Shown piece after piece: positions 51,578 to 61,373 of a stretch of 64,000 bases of DNA; within the stretch, counting starts at the first letter, position 1, and each line of letters starts with the position of its first letter. The notes beneath the pieces are model-generated. The model worked only from the letters and a program-made list of their open reading frames with translations, made no database searches and was not told where the DNA came from. The stretch comes from Pricia antarctica. Its GTDB lineage: Bacteria; Bacteroidota; Bacteroidia; Flavobacteriales; Flavobacteriaceae. The position numbers and the translations under genes are program-made. The DNA lies in contig NZ_FNAO01000005.1 in the NCBI RefSeq assembly GCF_900101815.1, positions 124,001 through 188,000 of the forward strand, given 5' to 3'.

Positions 51578-53974
51578 ATGGAAACGGTCAACTGTTATCA
51601 TTGTGGGGACGATTGTGGGGCCGCGCCAATTATTTTCGACGAAAAAGAATTTTGCTGCAACGGTTGCAAGACGGTCTACGAAATATTCGACACGAACGAC
51701 CTATCCTATTATTATGATTTGCAATCGGCCGCGGGTGCGACCCCAAAAACGAGCGAGGGTAAATATGATTATCTAGAGACCGAGGCTATCATCGAACGCT
51801 TGACGGAATTCAGCGACACCGAGCTGCAGATTATCAATCTCTACATTCCACATATTCACTGTAGTTCTTGTATTTGGGTACTTGAAAACCTGAACAAATT
51901 GAATCCGGCCATCAGCTTATCGCAGGTTGATTTTCCAAAAAAATCGGTGAGGGTCACGTATAATCCCTCAAAAATCCCCTTAAAGCAACTGGTGATCCTA
52001 CTTTCGAAAATTGGCTACGAGCCCTATATTTCCTTGGATGATTTTGACAATAAAAAGAAGGACATCGACCGCAACCTGATCTACAAATTGGCGGTGGCGG
52101 GTTTTGCTTTCGGCAATGTAATGTTCTTATCTTTTCCCGATTATTTTGATATGTCATTGAGCCGTACGTCAGGTGGTGAATTCTGGCTCAACCAATACGA
52201 GACCTTATTTCGGTGGATGATGTTCGCCTTTTCGTTGCCCGTTGTTTTTTATGCCGGAAGGGATTATTTTATCTCCGCCTACAAAGGCTTGCGCAGTAAA
52301 CTATTAAACATCGACGTGCCTATCGCTTTGGGCATTCTGGTACTTTTTCTTCGAAGCACGGTAGAAATCATTTTCGATTGGGGAAGCGGGTTTTTCGATT
52401 CTCTAACGGGATTGGTTTTCTTCCTATTATTGGGGAAATTCTTCCAACAAAAAACCTATGACTTCCTTTCTTTTGAGCGGGACTATAAGGCCTACTTCCC
52501 AATTGCAATAACCCGGATTACAGCCGAAGGAAAAGAAATCACAACACAGTTACATGAAATTGAACGCGGCGATCGTTTGTTGATCCGCAACGAAGAACTG
52601 ATTCCGGTCGACGGTATCATGATCAATGGAACTGCCCGAATCGACTATAGTTTTGTTACGGGAGAATCGGAACCTATAAGCAAGCAATCGGGGGATAAGG
52701 TCTATGCGGGAGGAAAACAATTGCAGGGCGCCATCGAGATGGAGGCCTTAAAATCCGTCTCGCAATCGTACCTGACCCAATTGTGGGGCAATTCCGTTTT
52801 CCAAAACAATACGCAGAGCAAATTCCGTACGTTGACCGACAGCATCGGAAGGCGGTTTACGATTGCCGTGCTGTCCATCGCTTTTATTTCTACAGCTTTC
52901 TGGCTTTACCTCGACCCGAGCAAGGCGCTGAACGTCTTCACCGCTGTGCTCATCATTGCTTGCCCCTGTGCCATCGCTCTCGCGGCACCCTTTACCTTGG
53001 GAAACCTACTCCGCATCTTCGGCCGTAAAAAATTCTACCTAAAAGATACGCAAACCATCGAGCAGCTCGCCCTTATCGACACGGCCATTTTCGATAAGAC
53101 GGGAACGATTACAACATCCCAAAAAAGTATGGCCACCTATGAGGGCATGCCCCTGACCGCTCAAGAAGAATCGCTTTTAAAAAATACCCTCCGCGCTTCG
53201 AACCATCCGCTTAGCCGCACATTGTACAACATGCTCGCCGAACAGGATATCTATACCTTAGATGAATACGAAGAGCATCTGGGCAAGGGCTTGGAAGGCA
53301 CAAAGGACAACGACCATATGAAAATCGGTTCGATGGATTTTGTAGGCAATCGGCAACCGAAAGACGCCCTCAACACTTCGGTGCATATCAGTAGCAACGA
53401 TTCGTACAGGGGCAAATACGTGTTTTACAACCACTATCGTGAGGGGGTTAGCGAATTATTTCAGGGGATGTCCGGATTTTTGGACCTCGCCCTACTTTCG
53501 GGGGACAACGAAGGCGAAAAAGAGCGGTTACAGCAACTGCTTCCTCAAAATACGCCGCTCCATTTCAACCAAAAACCGGAAAGCAAACTGCATTTTATAA
53601 AATCGTTGCAAGAAAAAGGCAAAAAGGTCTTGATGCTCGGCGACGGACTGAACGATGCCGGCGCCTTGGCCCAAGCCGATGTAGGAATCGCCATTTCGGA
53701 AAACGTAAACATATTTTCGCCAGCATGCGATGGTATTTTGGATGCTTCCAAATTCCAGCAGCTTTACCAGTACATTCTGGCATCCCAAAAAGCAATGAAA
53801 ATAGTCAAACTTTGCTTTATCCTATCTCTATTATACAACGCAATCGGCCTCTATTTCGCCGTAACCGGACAGCTACGGCCTGTTGTAGCTGCCATTCTGA
53901 TGCCATTGAGCTCAATTAGCGTAGTGGCATTCGCAACGGGTATGACGAATATATTGGGAAGGAAGTTAAGGTGA
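51578..53974 (+). CDS. ccoI: Cu+-exporting P-type ATPase for cbb3 oxidase assembly
   Basis: 798 residues from the ATG at 51578; an ATG-less extension to 51542 lies before the predicted transcription start. The N-terminal Cys-rich zinc-ribbon-like domain (CYHCGDDCG, then CCNGC) is followed by a heavy-metal-associated domain with CSSC at 95-98. TGES is at 361-364, the transport-site CPC at 462-464, the phosphorylated Asp506 in DKTGT, and the hinge GDGLNDAGALAQADVGIAI near the end. FixI/CcoI pumps deliver copper for the cbb3 active site. The gene stands at the head of the cluster, separated from ccoS by an FNR-box promoter. Confidence 0.94.
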   Translation: METVNCYHCGDDCGAAPIIFDEKEFCCNGCKTVYEIFDTNDLSYYYDLQSAAGATPKTSEGKYDYLETEAIIERLTEFSDTELQIINLYIPHIHCSSCIWVLENLNKLNPAISLSQVDFPKKSVRVTYNPSKIPLKQLVILLSKIGYEPYISLDDFDNKKKDIDRNLIYKLAVAGFAFGNVMFLSFPDYFDMSLSRTSGGEFWLNQYETLFRWMMFAFSLPVVFYAGRDYFISAYKGLRSKLLNIDVPIALGILVLFLRSTVEIIFDWGSGFFDSLTGLVFFLLLGKFFQQKTYDFLSFERDYKAYFPIAITRITAEGKEITTQLHEIERGDRLLIRNEELIPVDGIMINGTARIDYSFVTGESEPISKQSGDKVYAGGKQLQGAIEMEALKSVSQSYLTQLWGNSVFQNNTQSKFRTLTDSIGRRFTIAVLSIAFISTAFWLYLDPSKALNVFTAVLIIACPCAIALAAPFTLGNLLRIFGRKKFYLKDTQTIEQLALIDTAIFDKTGTITTSQKSMATYEGMPLTAQEESLLKNTLRASNHPLSRTLYNMLAEQDIYTLDEYEEHLGKGLEGTKDNDHMKIGSMDFVGNRQPKDALNTSVHISSNDSYRGKYVFYNHYREGVSELFQGMSGFLDLALLSGDNEGEKERLQQLLPQNTPLHFNQKPESKLHFIKSLQEKGKKVLMLGDGLNDAGALAQADVGIAISENVNIFSPACDGILDASKFQQLYQYILASQKAMKIVKLCFILSLLYNAIGLYFAVTGQLRPVVAAILMPLSSISVVAFATGMTNILGRKLR

Positions 53975-54030
53975 GGGAAGAAAGGATTGTGGAAATCGGG
54001 GTCTTGAACAGCCAATGATTTATAAAAAAA

Positions 54031-54082
54031 CAGAAAACCTGATAAATATCATATTTCGTGAAATATCCCGAATGTAGTTTTA
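54031..54082 (+). promoter_or_regulatory. FNR-type box and promoter of ccoS and the cbb3 operon
   Basis: Box TGATAAATATCA (54040-54051) has its centre 29.5 bp before TAGTTTTA (54075-54082), one mismatch from TAnnTTTG. The predicted start near 54087 leaves a short leader to ccoS. The 23 bp at 54031-54053 recur inverted at the uspA promoter. Confidence 0.8.
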
Positions 54083-54101
54083 CCCCGAAATTAAAAAAAG
54101 T

Positions 54102-54347
54102 ATGAGTGTAATTTATGTATTGTTGGCCATCAGCCTTATCGTTGCGCTCATTTTCTTTGTTGCCTTTATCGTTTCGGTCAAAAGCGGACAGTATGATGAC
54201 TCTTACACGCCCTCGGTACGCATGCTTTTTGACGACGAACTTGTCAAACCTACCCTTCGGACCGGTACGGACGGAAAATCCCAAGAAAAAGTGCAGAAAA
54301 ATACCTTGACCCATTTAAAAACAAATAAGAATAATCCAACTGAATAG
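54102..54347 (+). CDS. ccoS: cbb3 oxidase maturation protein CcoS
   Basis: 81 residues. One N-terminal helix (IYVLLAISLIVALIFFVAFI), then the short conserved segment SGQYDDSYTPSVRMLFDDE typical of CcoS (FixS). A longer polar tail follows. CcoS is needed for cofactor insertion into the cbb3 oxidase. It leads the transcript with ccoNO 94 bp downstream. Confidence 0.93.
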   Translation: MSVIYVLLAISLIVALIFFVAFIVSVKSGQYDDSYTPSVRMLFDDELVKPTLRTGTDGKSQEKVQKNTLTHLKTNKNNPTE

Positions 54348-54441
54348 AAAAGAGACCTCGAGAAAAGAATAGAGATAAAATTGAAGCTAATGACGCATTT
54401 CTTTATTCTCTTTTTTCCTTCTTTTAATAACAACCAATACT

Positions 54442-56640
54442 ATGGAAGTACAACAGTTCTATTACGATAACAAGATCGTAAAACAGTTTCTCTACGCAAC
54501 GATGTTCTGGGGAATCGTGGGGATGTCCGTTGGCCTTATGCTGGCCTTTATGTTCATGTTCCCAAATTACACCGACGGTATATCGTGGTTGAGCTTTGGC
54601 CGTTTGCGCCCCTTGCACACCAATGCGGTTATTTTTGCATTCGTAGGCAACGCCATTTTTGCGGGAGTCTACTACTCCACCCAGCGATTGCTCAAAGCCC
54701 GTATGTTCAGCGATGCGTTGAGCAAGTTCAATTTTTGGGGCTGGCAGGCAATCATTGTCGCAGCGGCGATCACCTTGCCCTTGGGCTATACGAGCACCAA
54801 AGAATATGCGGAATTGGAATGGCCCATAGATATTGCCATTACGTTGGTATGGGTAGCCTTCGGATGGAACTTGATCGGCACTATGCTCAAAAGAAGACAG
54901 CGGCATCTATACGTTGCCATTTGGTTCTATCTGGCCACATTTGTAACCGTTGCCGTACTCCATATTTTCAATAGTCTCGCGATTCCGGTGGGTGTGCTGA
55001 AAAGTTATTCCGTTTATGCCGGCGTACAGGATGCACTGGTGCAATGGTGGTACGGGCATAACGCGGTGGCTTTCTTTTTGACTACCCCTTTCTTGGGCCT
55101 GATGTACTATTTTGTTCCTAAGGCGGCGAACAGACCTGTTTATTCCTATAAACTATCCATCGTACATTTTTGGTCCTTGATCTTTATCTATATCTGGGCC
55201 GGGCCACACCACTTGCTGTATTCCGCATTGCCGGAGTGGGCCCAGAATCTGGGTGTCGCTTTTTCCATAATGTTGTTGGCGCCTTCATGGGGCGGTATGA
55301 TTAACGGCCTGTTGACCCTCCGTGGCGCATGGGACAAGGTGCGTACCGATCCCGTTCTGAAATTTATGGTCGTTGCGATTACAGGTTATGGTATGGCTAC
55401 TTTCGAAGGCCCCATGCTTTCCCTCAAGAATGTAAATGCCATCGCCCATTTTAGCGATTGGATCATTGCGCACGTACATGTCGGTGCCTTGGCATGGAAC
55501 GGATTCTTAACCTTTGGGATGATCTATTGGTTGGTCCCGAAAATGACGAAATCAAGATTGTATTCCGTTGGATTGGCGAACTTCCATTTCTGGATCGGTA
55601 CGTTAGGAATCATCCTATATGCCCTGCCCATGTACGTGGCCGGATTTACTCAGGCTTTAATGTGGAAGGATTTTAATCCGGATGGCACCTTGGTCTACGG
55701 TAACTTCCTGGAGACCGTAAACGAAATCATGCCCATGTACTGGATGCGTGCCATCGGTGGCAGTATGTATATTATCGGTGCCTGTGTGATGATTTACAAC
55801 GTCGTGGTCACCGTTCGTTTGGGAAGCAAAATCGAGGATGAACTCGCCGAAGCCGCTGCATTGACACGAGTATCTAAAAGAAGGACTGCCGGCGAAACTT
55901 TCCACACGTGGTTGGAACGTAAGCCGATACAGTTGACCATCTTGGCGACCGTAGCAATTTTGATAGGGGGCATCATTCAAATCGTTCCTACCATTTTAGT
56001 CAAGTCGAATATTCCGACCATATCAAGTGTCAAACCCTATTCCCCACTTGAACTTGAGGGTCGGGATATCTACATTCGCGAGGGGTGTGTGAGCTGTCAT
56101 TCGCAGATGGTACGGCCGTTCCGTAGCGAGGTAGAACGCTATGGGGAATATTCGAAAGCGGGGGAATATGTATATGACCATCCCTTTCTATGGGGCAGTA
56201 AGCGTACCGGTCCCGATCTGCATCGCATTGGCGGAAAATATTCCGATAACTGGCACTTGAACCATATGTACGACCCGCAGAGCACCTCATCGGGTTCAAT
56301 CATGCCCTCGTATTCCTGGTTGATACGCGACAGGCATGATCGCAGTGACGTAGAAGTAAAAATGAAGGCCATGGTTACCCTTGGCGTACCCTATACTGAA
56401 GAAGATATTGCAAACGCAGTAGCTTCCATGGCCGAACAGGCGACAAAAATCGAAAAGAACCTGTATACCGACCCCGATTTTGCCAATGGGTATGAAGCGG
56501 ACAAAAAATATGCCGCCGATAACGGGGAGGAATTCATAGAGATGCGGGACCGTGAAATCGTATCGTTGATCGCCTACCTGCAACGTTTGGGTACAGATAT
56601 TAAAATAAAGGAAACCGGAGAGGTCATATCGGAAAAGTAG
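54442..56640 (+). CDS. ccoNO: cbb3-type cytochrome c oxidase subunits I and II fused (CcoNO)
   Basis: 732 residues. The CcoN part (about 1-490) has twelve or more helices with His ligands in RPLHTNAVIFAF, WWYGHNAVAFFLT, WAGPHHLLYSALPEW (CuB pair) and FSDWIIAHVHVGALAWNG (haem ligands). A linker then leads to the CcoO part with one anchor helix (about 492-518) and a c-type haem site CVSCH at 549-553. A candidate axial Met lies in GSIMPSYSW. The fusion is characteristic of Bacteroidota. The enzyme is a high-affinity terminal oxidase for growth at low O2. Confidence 0.96.
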   Translation: MEVQQFYYDNKIVKQFLYATMFWGIVGMSVGLMLAFMFMFPNYTDGISWLSFGRLRPLHTNAVIFAFVGNAIFAGVYYSTQRLLKARMFSDALSKFNFWGWQAIIVAAAITLPLGYTSTKEYAELEWPIDIAITLVWVAFGWNLIGTMLKRRQRHLYVAIWFYLATFVTVAVLHIFNSLAIPVGVLKSYSVYAGVQDALVQWWYGHNAVAFFLTTPFLGLMYYFVPKAANRPVYSYKLSIVHFWSLIFIYIWAGPHHLLYSALPEWAQNLGVAFSIMLLAPSWGGMINGLLTLRGAWDKVRTDPVLKFMVVAITGYGMATFEGPMLSLKNVNAIAHFSDWIIAHVHVGALAWNGFLTFGMIYWLVPKMTKSRLYSVGLANFHFWIGTLGIILYALPMYVAGFTQALMWKDFNPDGTLVYGNFLETVNEIMPMYWMRAIGGSMYIIGACVMIYNVVVTVRLGSKIEDELAEAAALTRVSKRRTAGETFHTWLERKPIQLTILATVAILIGGIIQIVPTILVKSNIPTISSVKPYSPLELEGRDIYIREGCVSCHSQMVRPFRSEVERYGEYSKAGEYVYDHPFLWGSKRTGPDLHRIGGKYSDNWHLNHMYDPQSTSSGSIMPSYSWLIRDRHDRSDVEVKMKAMVTLGVPYTEEDIANAVASMAEQATKIEKNLYTDPDFANGYEADKKYAADNGEEFIEMRDREIVSLIAYLQRLGTDIKIKETGEVISEK

Positions 56641-56762
56641 ATCGTCGAACTGCAAGAGGTTGCTGGCTAAGCGACTTCCTTGTAGATCAAGGCCGGTATA
56701 GGCCCAACTAAACCTTAAACTTCAAAAAAAGATCTCGTAGGCTAACATCTAAAATTTAAAAA

Positions 56763-56933
56763 ATGCTAAAATTCGTAAAGGGATACATGGAAAGTATAGA
56801 GGGTGTCGCCACCTATCCCATGATATCGTTGCTGATCTTTTTCGTGTTCTTCGTAATCCTTTTCTGGTGGGTGTTCACCGCCTCAAAAGGGCATATTAAG
56901 GAAATGAGCGAAATGCCCTTGGAGGAGGATTAG
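56763..56933 (+). CDS. ccoQ: cbb3 oxidase small subunit CcoQ-like
   Basis: 56 residues: MLKFVKGYMESIEGVATYPM, one helix (SLLIFFVFFVILFWWVF) and an acidic end SEMPLEED. The position between ccoNO and ccoP and the single helix fit CcoQ/FixQ, which stabilises the complex. Sequence similarity within this family is low, so the call leans on context. Confidence 0.85.
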   Translation: MLKFVKGYMESIEGVATYPMISLLIFFVFFVILFWWVFTASKGHIKEMSEMPLEED

Positions 56934-56977
56934 AAGATAGAGAGTAAAAACCAACTAAAATGCAAAAACATTAAAAT

Positions 56978-57883
56978 ATGGAAAATAACAGACTTTGGTG
57001 GCTTCGCATTCCCATCGCATTCTTCCTTATATTGGGCCTGATGGAATTCTTCATCGATTCCGGAAACAAGCTGGCCATTCTCGAATATCCGATGGCACAA
57101 GCTTTTATGCTGTTCATTCTCTTGCTGATCATCGCTATTGAGTTGATACTGGCGGCCATTGAAAACGTAATGTTCCAAACCCTTTCAGAAGAAGGCAAAG
57201 AGCGCTATTTGGCCGCCAAGAACGAAAAATGGGAATGGGAATGGGGCAAAAGAACCTACAGCAAACTTTTGGGTTCAAAGCCAATGGAAGCCGAAGGCGA
57301 AATTATCTTGGACCATAATTACGATGGTATTCGTGAGTTGGATAACAAACTGCCGCCTTGGTGGGTATACATGTTCTACGCATCCATCATTTTTGGGGTA
57401 GCCTATATGGTGCGCTTTCATGTGTTCAACGACTATGACCAAGTTATGGAATATGAACAGGAAGTGGCCGCTGCCCAGCTCGAAATCGAGGAATACAAAA
57501 AAACGGCCAAAGATATGGTAGATGTTAACACGGTAGAACTATTGACCGATGCGTCCGACCTCAGTGCCGGACAAGCCATTTTTGAAACCAACTGCGTCGC
57601 TTGTCACATGGCCGACGGGGGTGGTGGTATCGGCCCCAACCTGACCGATGCGAACTGGATCCTGGGCGGCGGAATCAAAAATGTTTTCCATACGATTTCC
57701 GAGGGAGGCCGTGACGGTAAAGGTATGGTCGCGTGGAAACAAAATCTTAAACCGTTGGAGATGGCCCAGGTGGCCAGCTACGTGCTTACCTTTGAGGGTA
57801 CAACTCCCGCAAACCCTAAAGAGCCTCAAGGTGATATTTGGGTGGATGACAATACGGGCCTGCAAGGGGCCGAAGGAGACTGA
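56978..57883 (+). CDS. ccoP: cbb3 oxidase cytochrome c subunit CcoP
   Basis: 301 residues. Two N-terminal helices are followed by the CcoP N-terminal segment LDHNYDGIRELDNKLPPWW and a further helix (VYMFYASIIFGVAYMV). There is one cytochrome c domain with CVACH at 206-210 and an axial Met in GKGMVAWKQNL. Proteobacterial CcoP usually has two haem domains; only one is present here, as in many Bacteroidota. It passes electrons to the CcoNO core. Confidence 0.95.
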   Translation: MENNRLWWLRIPIAFFLILGLMEFFIDSGNKLAILEYPMAQAFMLFILLLIIAIELILAAIENVMFQTLSEEGKERYLAAKNEKWEWEWGKRTYSKLLGSKPMEAEGEIILDHNYDGIRELDNKLPPWWVYMFYASIIFGVAYMVRFHVFNDYDQVMEYEQEVAAAQLEIEEYKKTAKDMVDVNTVELLTDASDLSAGQAIFETNCVACHMADGGGGIGPNLTDANWILGGGIKNVFHTISEGGRDGKGMVAWKQNLKPLEMAQVASYVLTFEGTTPANPKEPQGDIWVDDNTGLQGAEGD

Positions 57884-58055
57884 ACGGTATCCGAACAGCA
57901 CTGGGAGTCGATCTCGATAGTGACCGATTCCACGACCTTGGCATCCCAAAAAAACACGTCCGTGGTGCTTCTCAATGAGGTGGAATTGTTGCAGGCGATA
58001 TAAGGTATCATTTAAAAAATCCCGGGAATTCCCCGATGGGAATATAGGGCATAAT
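57884..58055. other. ccoP-ccoG spacer with a cryptic open frame
   Basis: This 172-bp gap is wider than usual in cco operons. On the minus strand a 61-codon frame (58011 to 57826) reads like a protein (IACNNSTSLRSTTDVFFWD, then AKVVESVTIEIDSQCCSD), and a plus-strand frame is also open over most of the gap. Neither matches a family I know. Confidence 0.35.
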
Positions 58056-59474
58056 ATGGCACAAGACCAAGAGCATTTTAGGGATAGTATCGGCACGGTT
58101 GACGAAGAAGGCAAGCGTACTTGGGTGTTTCCCAAAAAACCCAGTGGTAAATTGTATGAATACCGTAAATATGTCAGCTATATGCTGCTGGCCTTTTTGT
58201 TCGCGGCCCCGTTCGTGAAAATCAATGGCAACCAGTTCTTGATGTTCAATGTACTGGAACGCCGTTTCAACGTTTTCGGTCTTCCTTTTTGGCCGCAGGA
58301 TTTTTATCTTTTCGTGGTCCTTATGATTATAGGGGTAGTTTTTATCGCCCTGTTCACGGTAGCCTTCGGGCGTATTTTTTGTGGATGGATGTGCCCCCAG
58401 ACCATTTTTATGGAAATGGTCTTCCGTAGGATAGAATATTGGATCGACGGCGACCGAGGGGCACAGATCAAATTGGACCGCCAGCCCTGGAACTCCGAAA
58501 AAATAAAAAAACGCAGCTTGAAATGGTTCGTATTTTTTATTATTTCGTTTCTCATCGCCAACGTTTTTCTCGCCTACCTTATCGGTAGCGACAGACTGAT
58601 CCAGTATGTGATGGACGGACCGCTGCAACATTTCAGTATTATGGTCTCGCTCTTAATCTTTACGGCCGTATTCTATTTTGTATTCGCTTGGTTTCGGGAA
58701 CAGGTCTGTATCATTGCCTGCCCCTACGGTAGAATGCAGAGCGTACTGCTCGACAACAAATCCATCGTGGTGGCCTACGACCATAAACGCGGCGAGGCTG
58801 AAAACGGCCGAAAGAAATTCCGTAAAAATGAAGACCGGGAAGCCTTGGGCCATGGCGATTGTATCGATTGCTTTCAATGCGTGAACGTTTGTCCAACAGG
58901 TATCGACATTCGTAACGGTACCCAACTGGAATGTGTGAACTGTACCGCCTGTATCGACGAGTGCGATACAATAATGGAAAAGGTAAACCTACCCAAGGGC
59001 CTGATTCGGTACGCCAGCGAGGATGAAATCGTAAAAAAGAAAAAATTCGAGTTTACCCCAAGACTCAAAGGTTATACCGCAGTATTGACCATATTGACCG
59101 GTCTGTTGATCGGTATGCTCTTTCTGCGCAATGATATCGAGGCCAACATACTTAGACTACCCGGACAATTGTACGAACATAAAGACGGCAACATTATCAG
59201 CAATGTCTATACCTATAAATTGGTCAACAAAACCACGAGAGACATCCCCGATGTGCATTTTAAGCTCATTTCGCATAAAGGGAAAATAGATTTGGTACGC
59301 CACGGTGATTTCAAGGTACCGGCAGAACAATTGACAGAAGGCACACTGTTCGTAGAAATAAACAACGCCGCACTTAAAACGGATAAGGAAAAATTGAAAA
59401 TCGGCGTTTACAGCGGCGATGAACTGATTGAAACCACCCATACGATGTTTATGGGGCCGAGGAGTTATAAGTGA
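58056..59474 (+). CDS. ccoG: cbb3 oxidase accessory protein CcoG
   Basis: 472 residues from the ATG at 58056 (MAQDQEHFRDSIGTVDEEGK). Five to six helices; the first membrane block includes FCGWMCPQTIFMEMVFRRIE. Two 4Fe-4S ferredoxin clusters follow, in CIDCFQCVNVCPTGID and CVNCTACIDECD, and the C-terminal Ig-like periplasmic domain starts after about residue 365. CcoG reduces Cu2+ for cbb3 assembly. It lies between ccoP and ccoH as expected. Confidence 0.95.
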   Translation: MAQDQEHFRDSIGTVDEEGKRTWVFPKKPSGKLYEYRKYVSYMLLAFLFAAPFVKINGNQFLMFNVLERRFNVFGLPFWPQDFYLFVVLMIIGVVFIALFTVAFGRIFCGWMCPQTIFMEMVFRRIEYWIDGDRGAQIKLDRQPWNSEKIKKRSLKWFVFFIISFLIANVFLAYLIGSDRLIQYVMDGPLQHFSIMVSLLIFTAVFYFVFAWFREQVCIIACPYGRMQSVLLDNKSIVVAYDHKRGEAENGRKKFRKNEDREALGHGDCIDCFQCVNVCPTGIDIRNGTQLECVNCTACIDECDTIMEKVNLPKGLIRYASEDEIVKKKKFEFTPRLKGYTAVLTILTGLLIGMLFLRNDIEANILRLPGQLYEHKDGNIISNVYTYKLVNKTTRDIPDVHFKLISHKGKIDLVRHGDFKVPAEQLTEGTLFVEINNAALKTDKEKLKIGVYSGDELIETTHTMFMGPRSYK

Positions 59475-59575
59475 CCGGCAAGGCGCCATTGAAAGAGCTT
59501 TACCTGCAAGGTGATGCCAACACCGGAGGGCTCCTTTAAGGTCAGGTCAATCTAAAGTTAAAAAAAAGACATATC

Positions 59576-60019
59576 ATGAAACTAAACTGGGGAACATCAA
59601 TAGTCATTGCTTTTGTAGCTTTTATAAGCTTCATTCTTTTCTTCGTTGTACGCATGAACACCGATTATCGCGCCAATCATGACCTCGTCACCGAAGATTA
59701 TTACAAGGCAACACTCGAATACCAAGAGGAAATCGATGCCGAAGAAAATGCGAATTCAAAGGCACCACTGAAAGTAGAAAAATCTTCAGAAGGGGTACAA
59801 TTGACCTTTCCGGAAAATTTGAATCTCGAAACAATAAAGGGACTCGTGTCCCTCTACAGACCATCCAACAAAAACTTGGATTTTGAGATACCCATCAGCC
59901 TGTCCAATACCCATCTACTCATACCTGCCAGCCGTTTGTTGGATGGGCGTTGGAACATCAAAGTCACTTGGGAATACGAGGGTGAAAAGTATTTACATAA
60001 AGAGAGCCTTATGTATTAG
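59576..60019 (+). CDS. ccoH: FixH/CcoH family protein
   Basis: 147 residues with one N-terminal helix (SIVIAFVAFISFILFFVV) and a periplasmic beta domain starting DHNLVTEDYYKATLEYQ-like (seen as NHDLVTEDYYKATLEYQEE). The YY-x3-L-x-Y-Q segment and the end KVTWEYEGEKYLHKESL match FixH. It is a stable assembly factor or partner of cbb3 oxidase. Confidence 0.92.
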   Translation: MKLNWGTSIVIAFVAFISFILFFVVRMNTDYRANHDLVTEDYYKATLEYQEEIDAEENANSKAPLKVEKSSEGVQLTFPENLNLETIKGLVSLYRPSNKNLDFEIPISLSNTHLLIPASRLLDGRWNIKVTWEYEGEKYLHKESLMY

Positions 60020-60107
60020 ACAATTGACCTAGGCTTCAAAGACCATTAAGTCCTCAACCACCGACCGCATATCAAACGTTTTCAATCTAACCTCTAAAAT
60101 CTCAAAA

Positions 60108-60812
60108 ATGTTTTGGTCCGGCCTCATACTAGGTTTAATGGGAAGCCTTCACTGCGTCGGCATGTGCGGGCCTATTGCCTTTATGCTTCCTGTGGACCAA
60201 TCAAACAGTCTAAGGAAATTCGGACAGATCTTCATCTACCACTTCGGTCGCCTCATGGCCTATGGCATCATCGGACTTGTGTTCGGCTTGCTCGGCAAAG
60301 GGCTCTATGTCTTTGGGATGCAACAAAAGCTGTCCATCGCCATTGGCGTGCTGATGATTCTCGTGGTACTGATTCCCTATAAAACCTTTAACCGGTACAA
60401 CCTTTCCAAGCCTATTTACAAAGTTATCTCCAAAGTTAAGAACCGGCTGGGCCTAGCACTTAAAAAGAAGTCTCCCGATACGTTTTTGACCATCGGCTTC
60501 TTGAACGGATTTCTACCCTGTGGCCTTGTTTACATGGCCCTTTTTGGAGCAATTGCCATGGGCAGTGCGGTCAAAGGCAGTCTTTATATGGTGCTTTTCG
60601 GGTTGGGCACCGTCCCTTTAATGACGACCGCCATATACTTTAGTGGATTGCTAAAAGGAGGCATGCGGCAAAAAGTGCAGCGATTGATTCCCGTTTTTGT
60701 GGTAGTGGTCGGCGTGCTTTTTATCCTCAGAGGATGGGGACTGGGCATCCCCTATATATCCCCGAAACCTGTTGTTGAAGTGGTATCCAGCCAAATGGAA
60801 TGCCATGAATGA
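60108..60812 (+). CDS. TauE/SafE-like membrane protein of the cco cluster
   Basis: 234 residues with six helices. The N-terminus has the Cys-containing SLHCVGMCGPIAFML and a second cluster GFLNGFLPCGLVYMAL, features of the UreH/DsbD-like TauE/SafE branch. In cco clusters this protein is thought to aid copper or redox supply for the oxidase; the exact role here is inferred. It follows ccoH by 88 bp. Confidence 0.88.
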   Translation: MFWSGLILGLMGSLHCVGMCGPIAFMLPVDQSNSLRKFGQIFIYHFGRLMAYGIIGLVFGLLGKGLYVFGMQQKLSIAIGVLMILVVLIPYKTFNRYNLSKPIYKVISKVKNRLGLALKKKSPDTFLTIGFLNGFLPCGLVYMALFGAIAMGSAVKGSLYMVLFGLGTVPLMTTAIYFSGLLKGGMRQKVQRLIPVFVVVVGVLFILRGWGLGIPYISPKPVVEVVSSQMECHE

Positions 60813-60839
60813 TTTTACGCTCGTAGAAAGCCTTGACCA

Positions 60840-61352
60840 ATGAAAGCCCTTCCCAATGAAATCGTACTTAGACCAAGGTTTCAGCTAAACTTGCCCGATG
60901 CTAAGGAAACACTACTTAAGGCCTTCGAAAATTCCGAAAAAAAGCCATTCTTGGTCAACCGCATCGACGACCATGTTTTTATCAAGTTCAATCCCGAAAA
61001 GAACCATTTTTGGTCGCCACAACTACATCTTGAAATCAACGATTTGGAAGAGCATTTGGAAGTCAATGAGCAAAAAGGTAGTAAACTCTACGGCATGTTC
61101 GGCCCCAACCCCACCCTATGGACGTTTTTCATATTTCTGCATTTCGGAGTCGCCACTATTTTTATAATTTTGGGGATATGGGCGTATTCAAGCGCATCCT
61201 TAGACCGGCCATACGGGCTTCAATTGGGCCTCATGGGTATTATGCTGATACTTTGGTCCATTCTGTATGCCTTTGGACGTGCGGGCAGGCATAAAGGAAA
61301 ACCCCAGATGCAAGAGCTTCATACGTTTATGAACGAAGTTCTTGACCGATAA
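60840..61352 (+). CDS. Membrane protein of the cco cluster, function unknown
   Basis: 170 residues. The N-terminal soluble part (about 1-85) includes FEINDLEEH-like alternation (LHLEINDLEEHLEVNEQKG), then two helices (about 97-117 and 128-146) and a short basic tail. No catalytic motif is seen. It starts 27 bp after the TauE/SafE gene and 21 bp before the haemoglobin gene, so it is in the same transcript. Family homology is not recognised. Confidence 0.75.
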   Translation: MKALPNEIVLRPRFQLNLPDAKETLLKAFENSEKKPFLVNRIDDHVFIKFNPEKNHFWSPQLHLEINDLEEHLEVNEQKGSKLYGMFGPNPTLWTFFIFLHFGVATIFIILGIWAYSSASLDRPYGLQLGLMGIMLILWSILYAFGRAGRHKGKPQMQELHTFMNEVLDR

Positions 61353-61373
61353 ATTTTAAAAGGAAAGTACCAC

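Noticed and set aside
54424-54906. 160-codon minus-strand frame
   Set aside because: Antisense shadow of ccoNO.
58008-58631. 207-codon minus-strand frame
   Set aside because: Antisense to ccoG, whose motifs are unmistakable; its sequence has no domain features.
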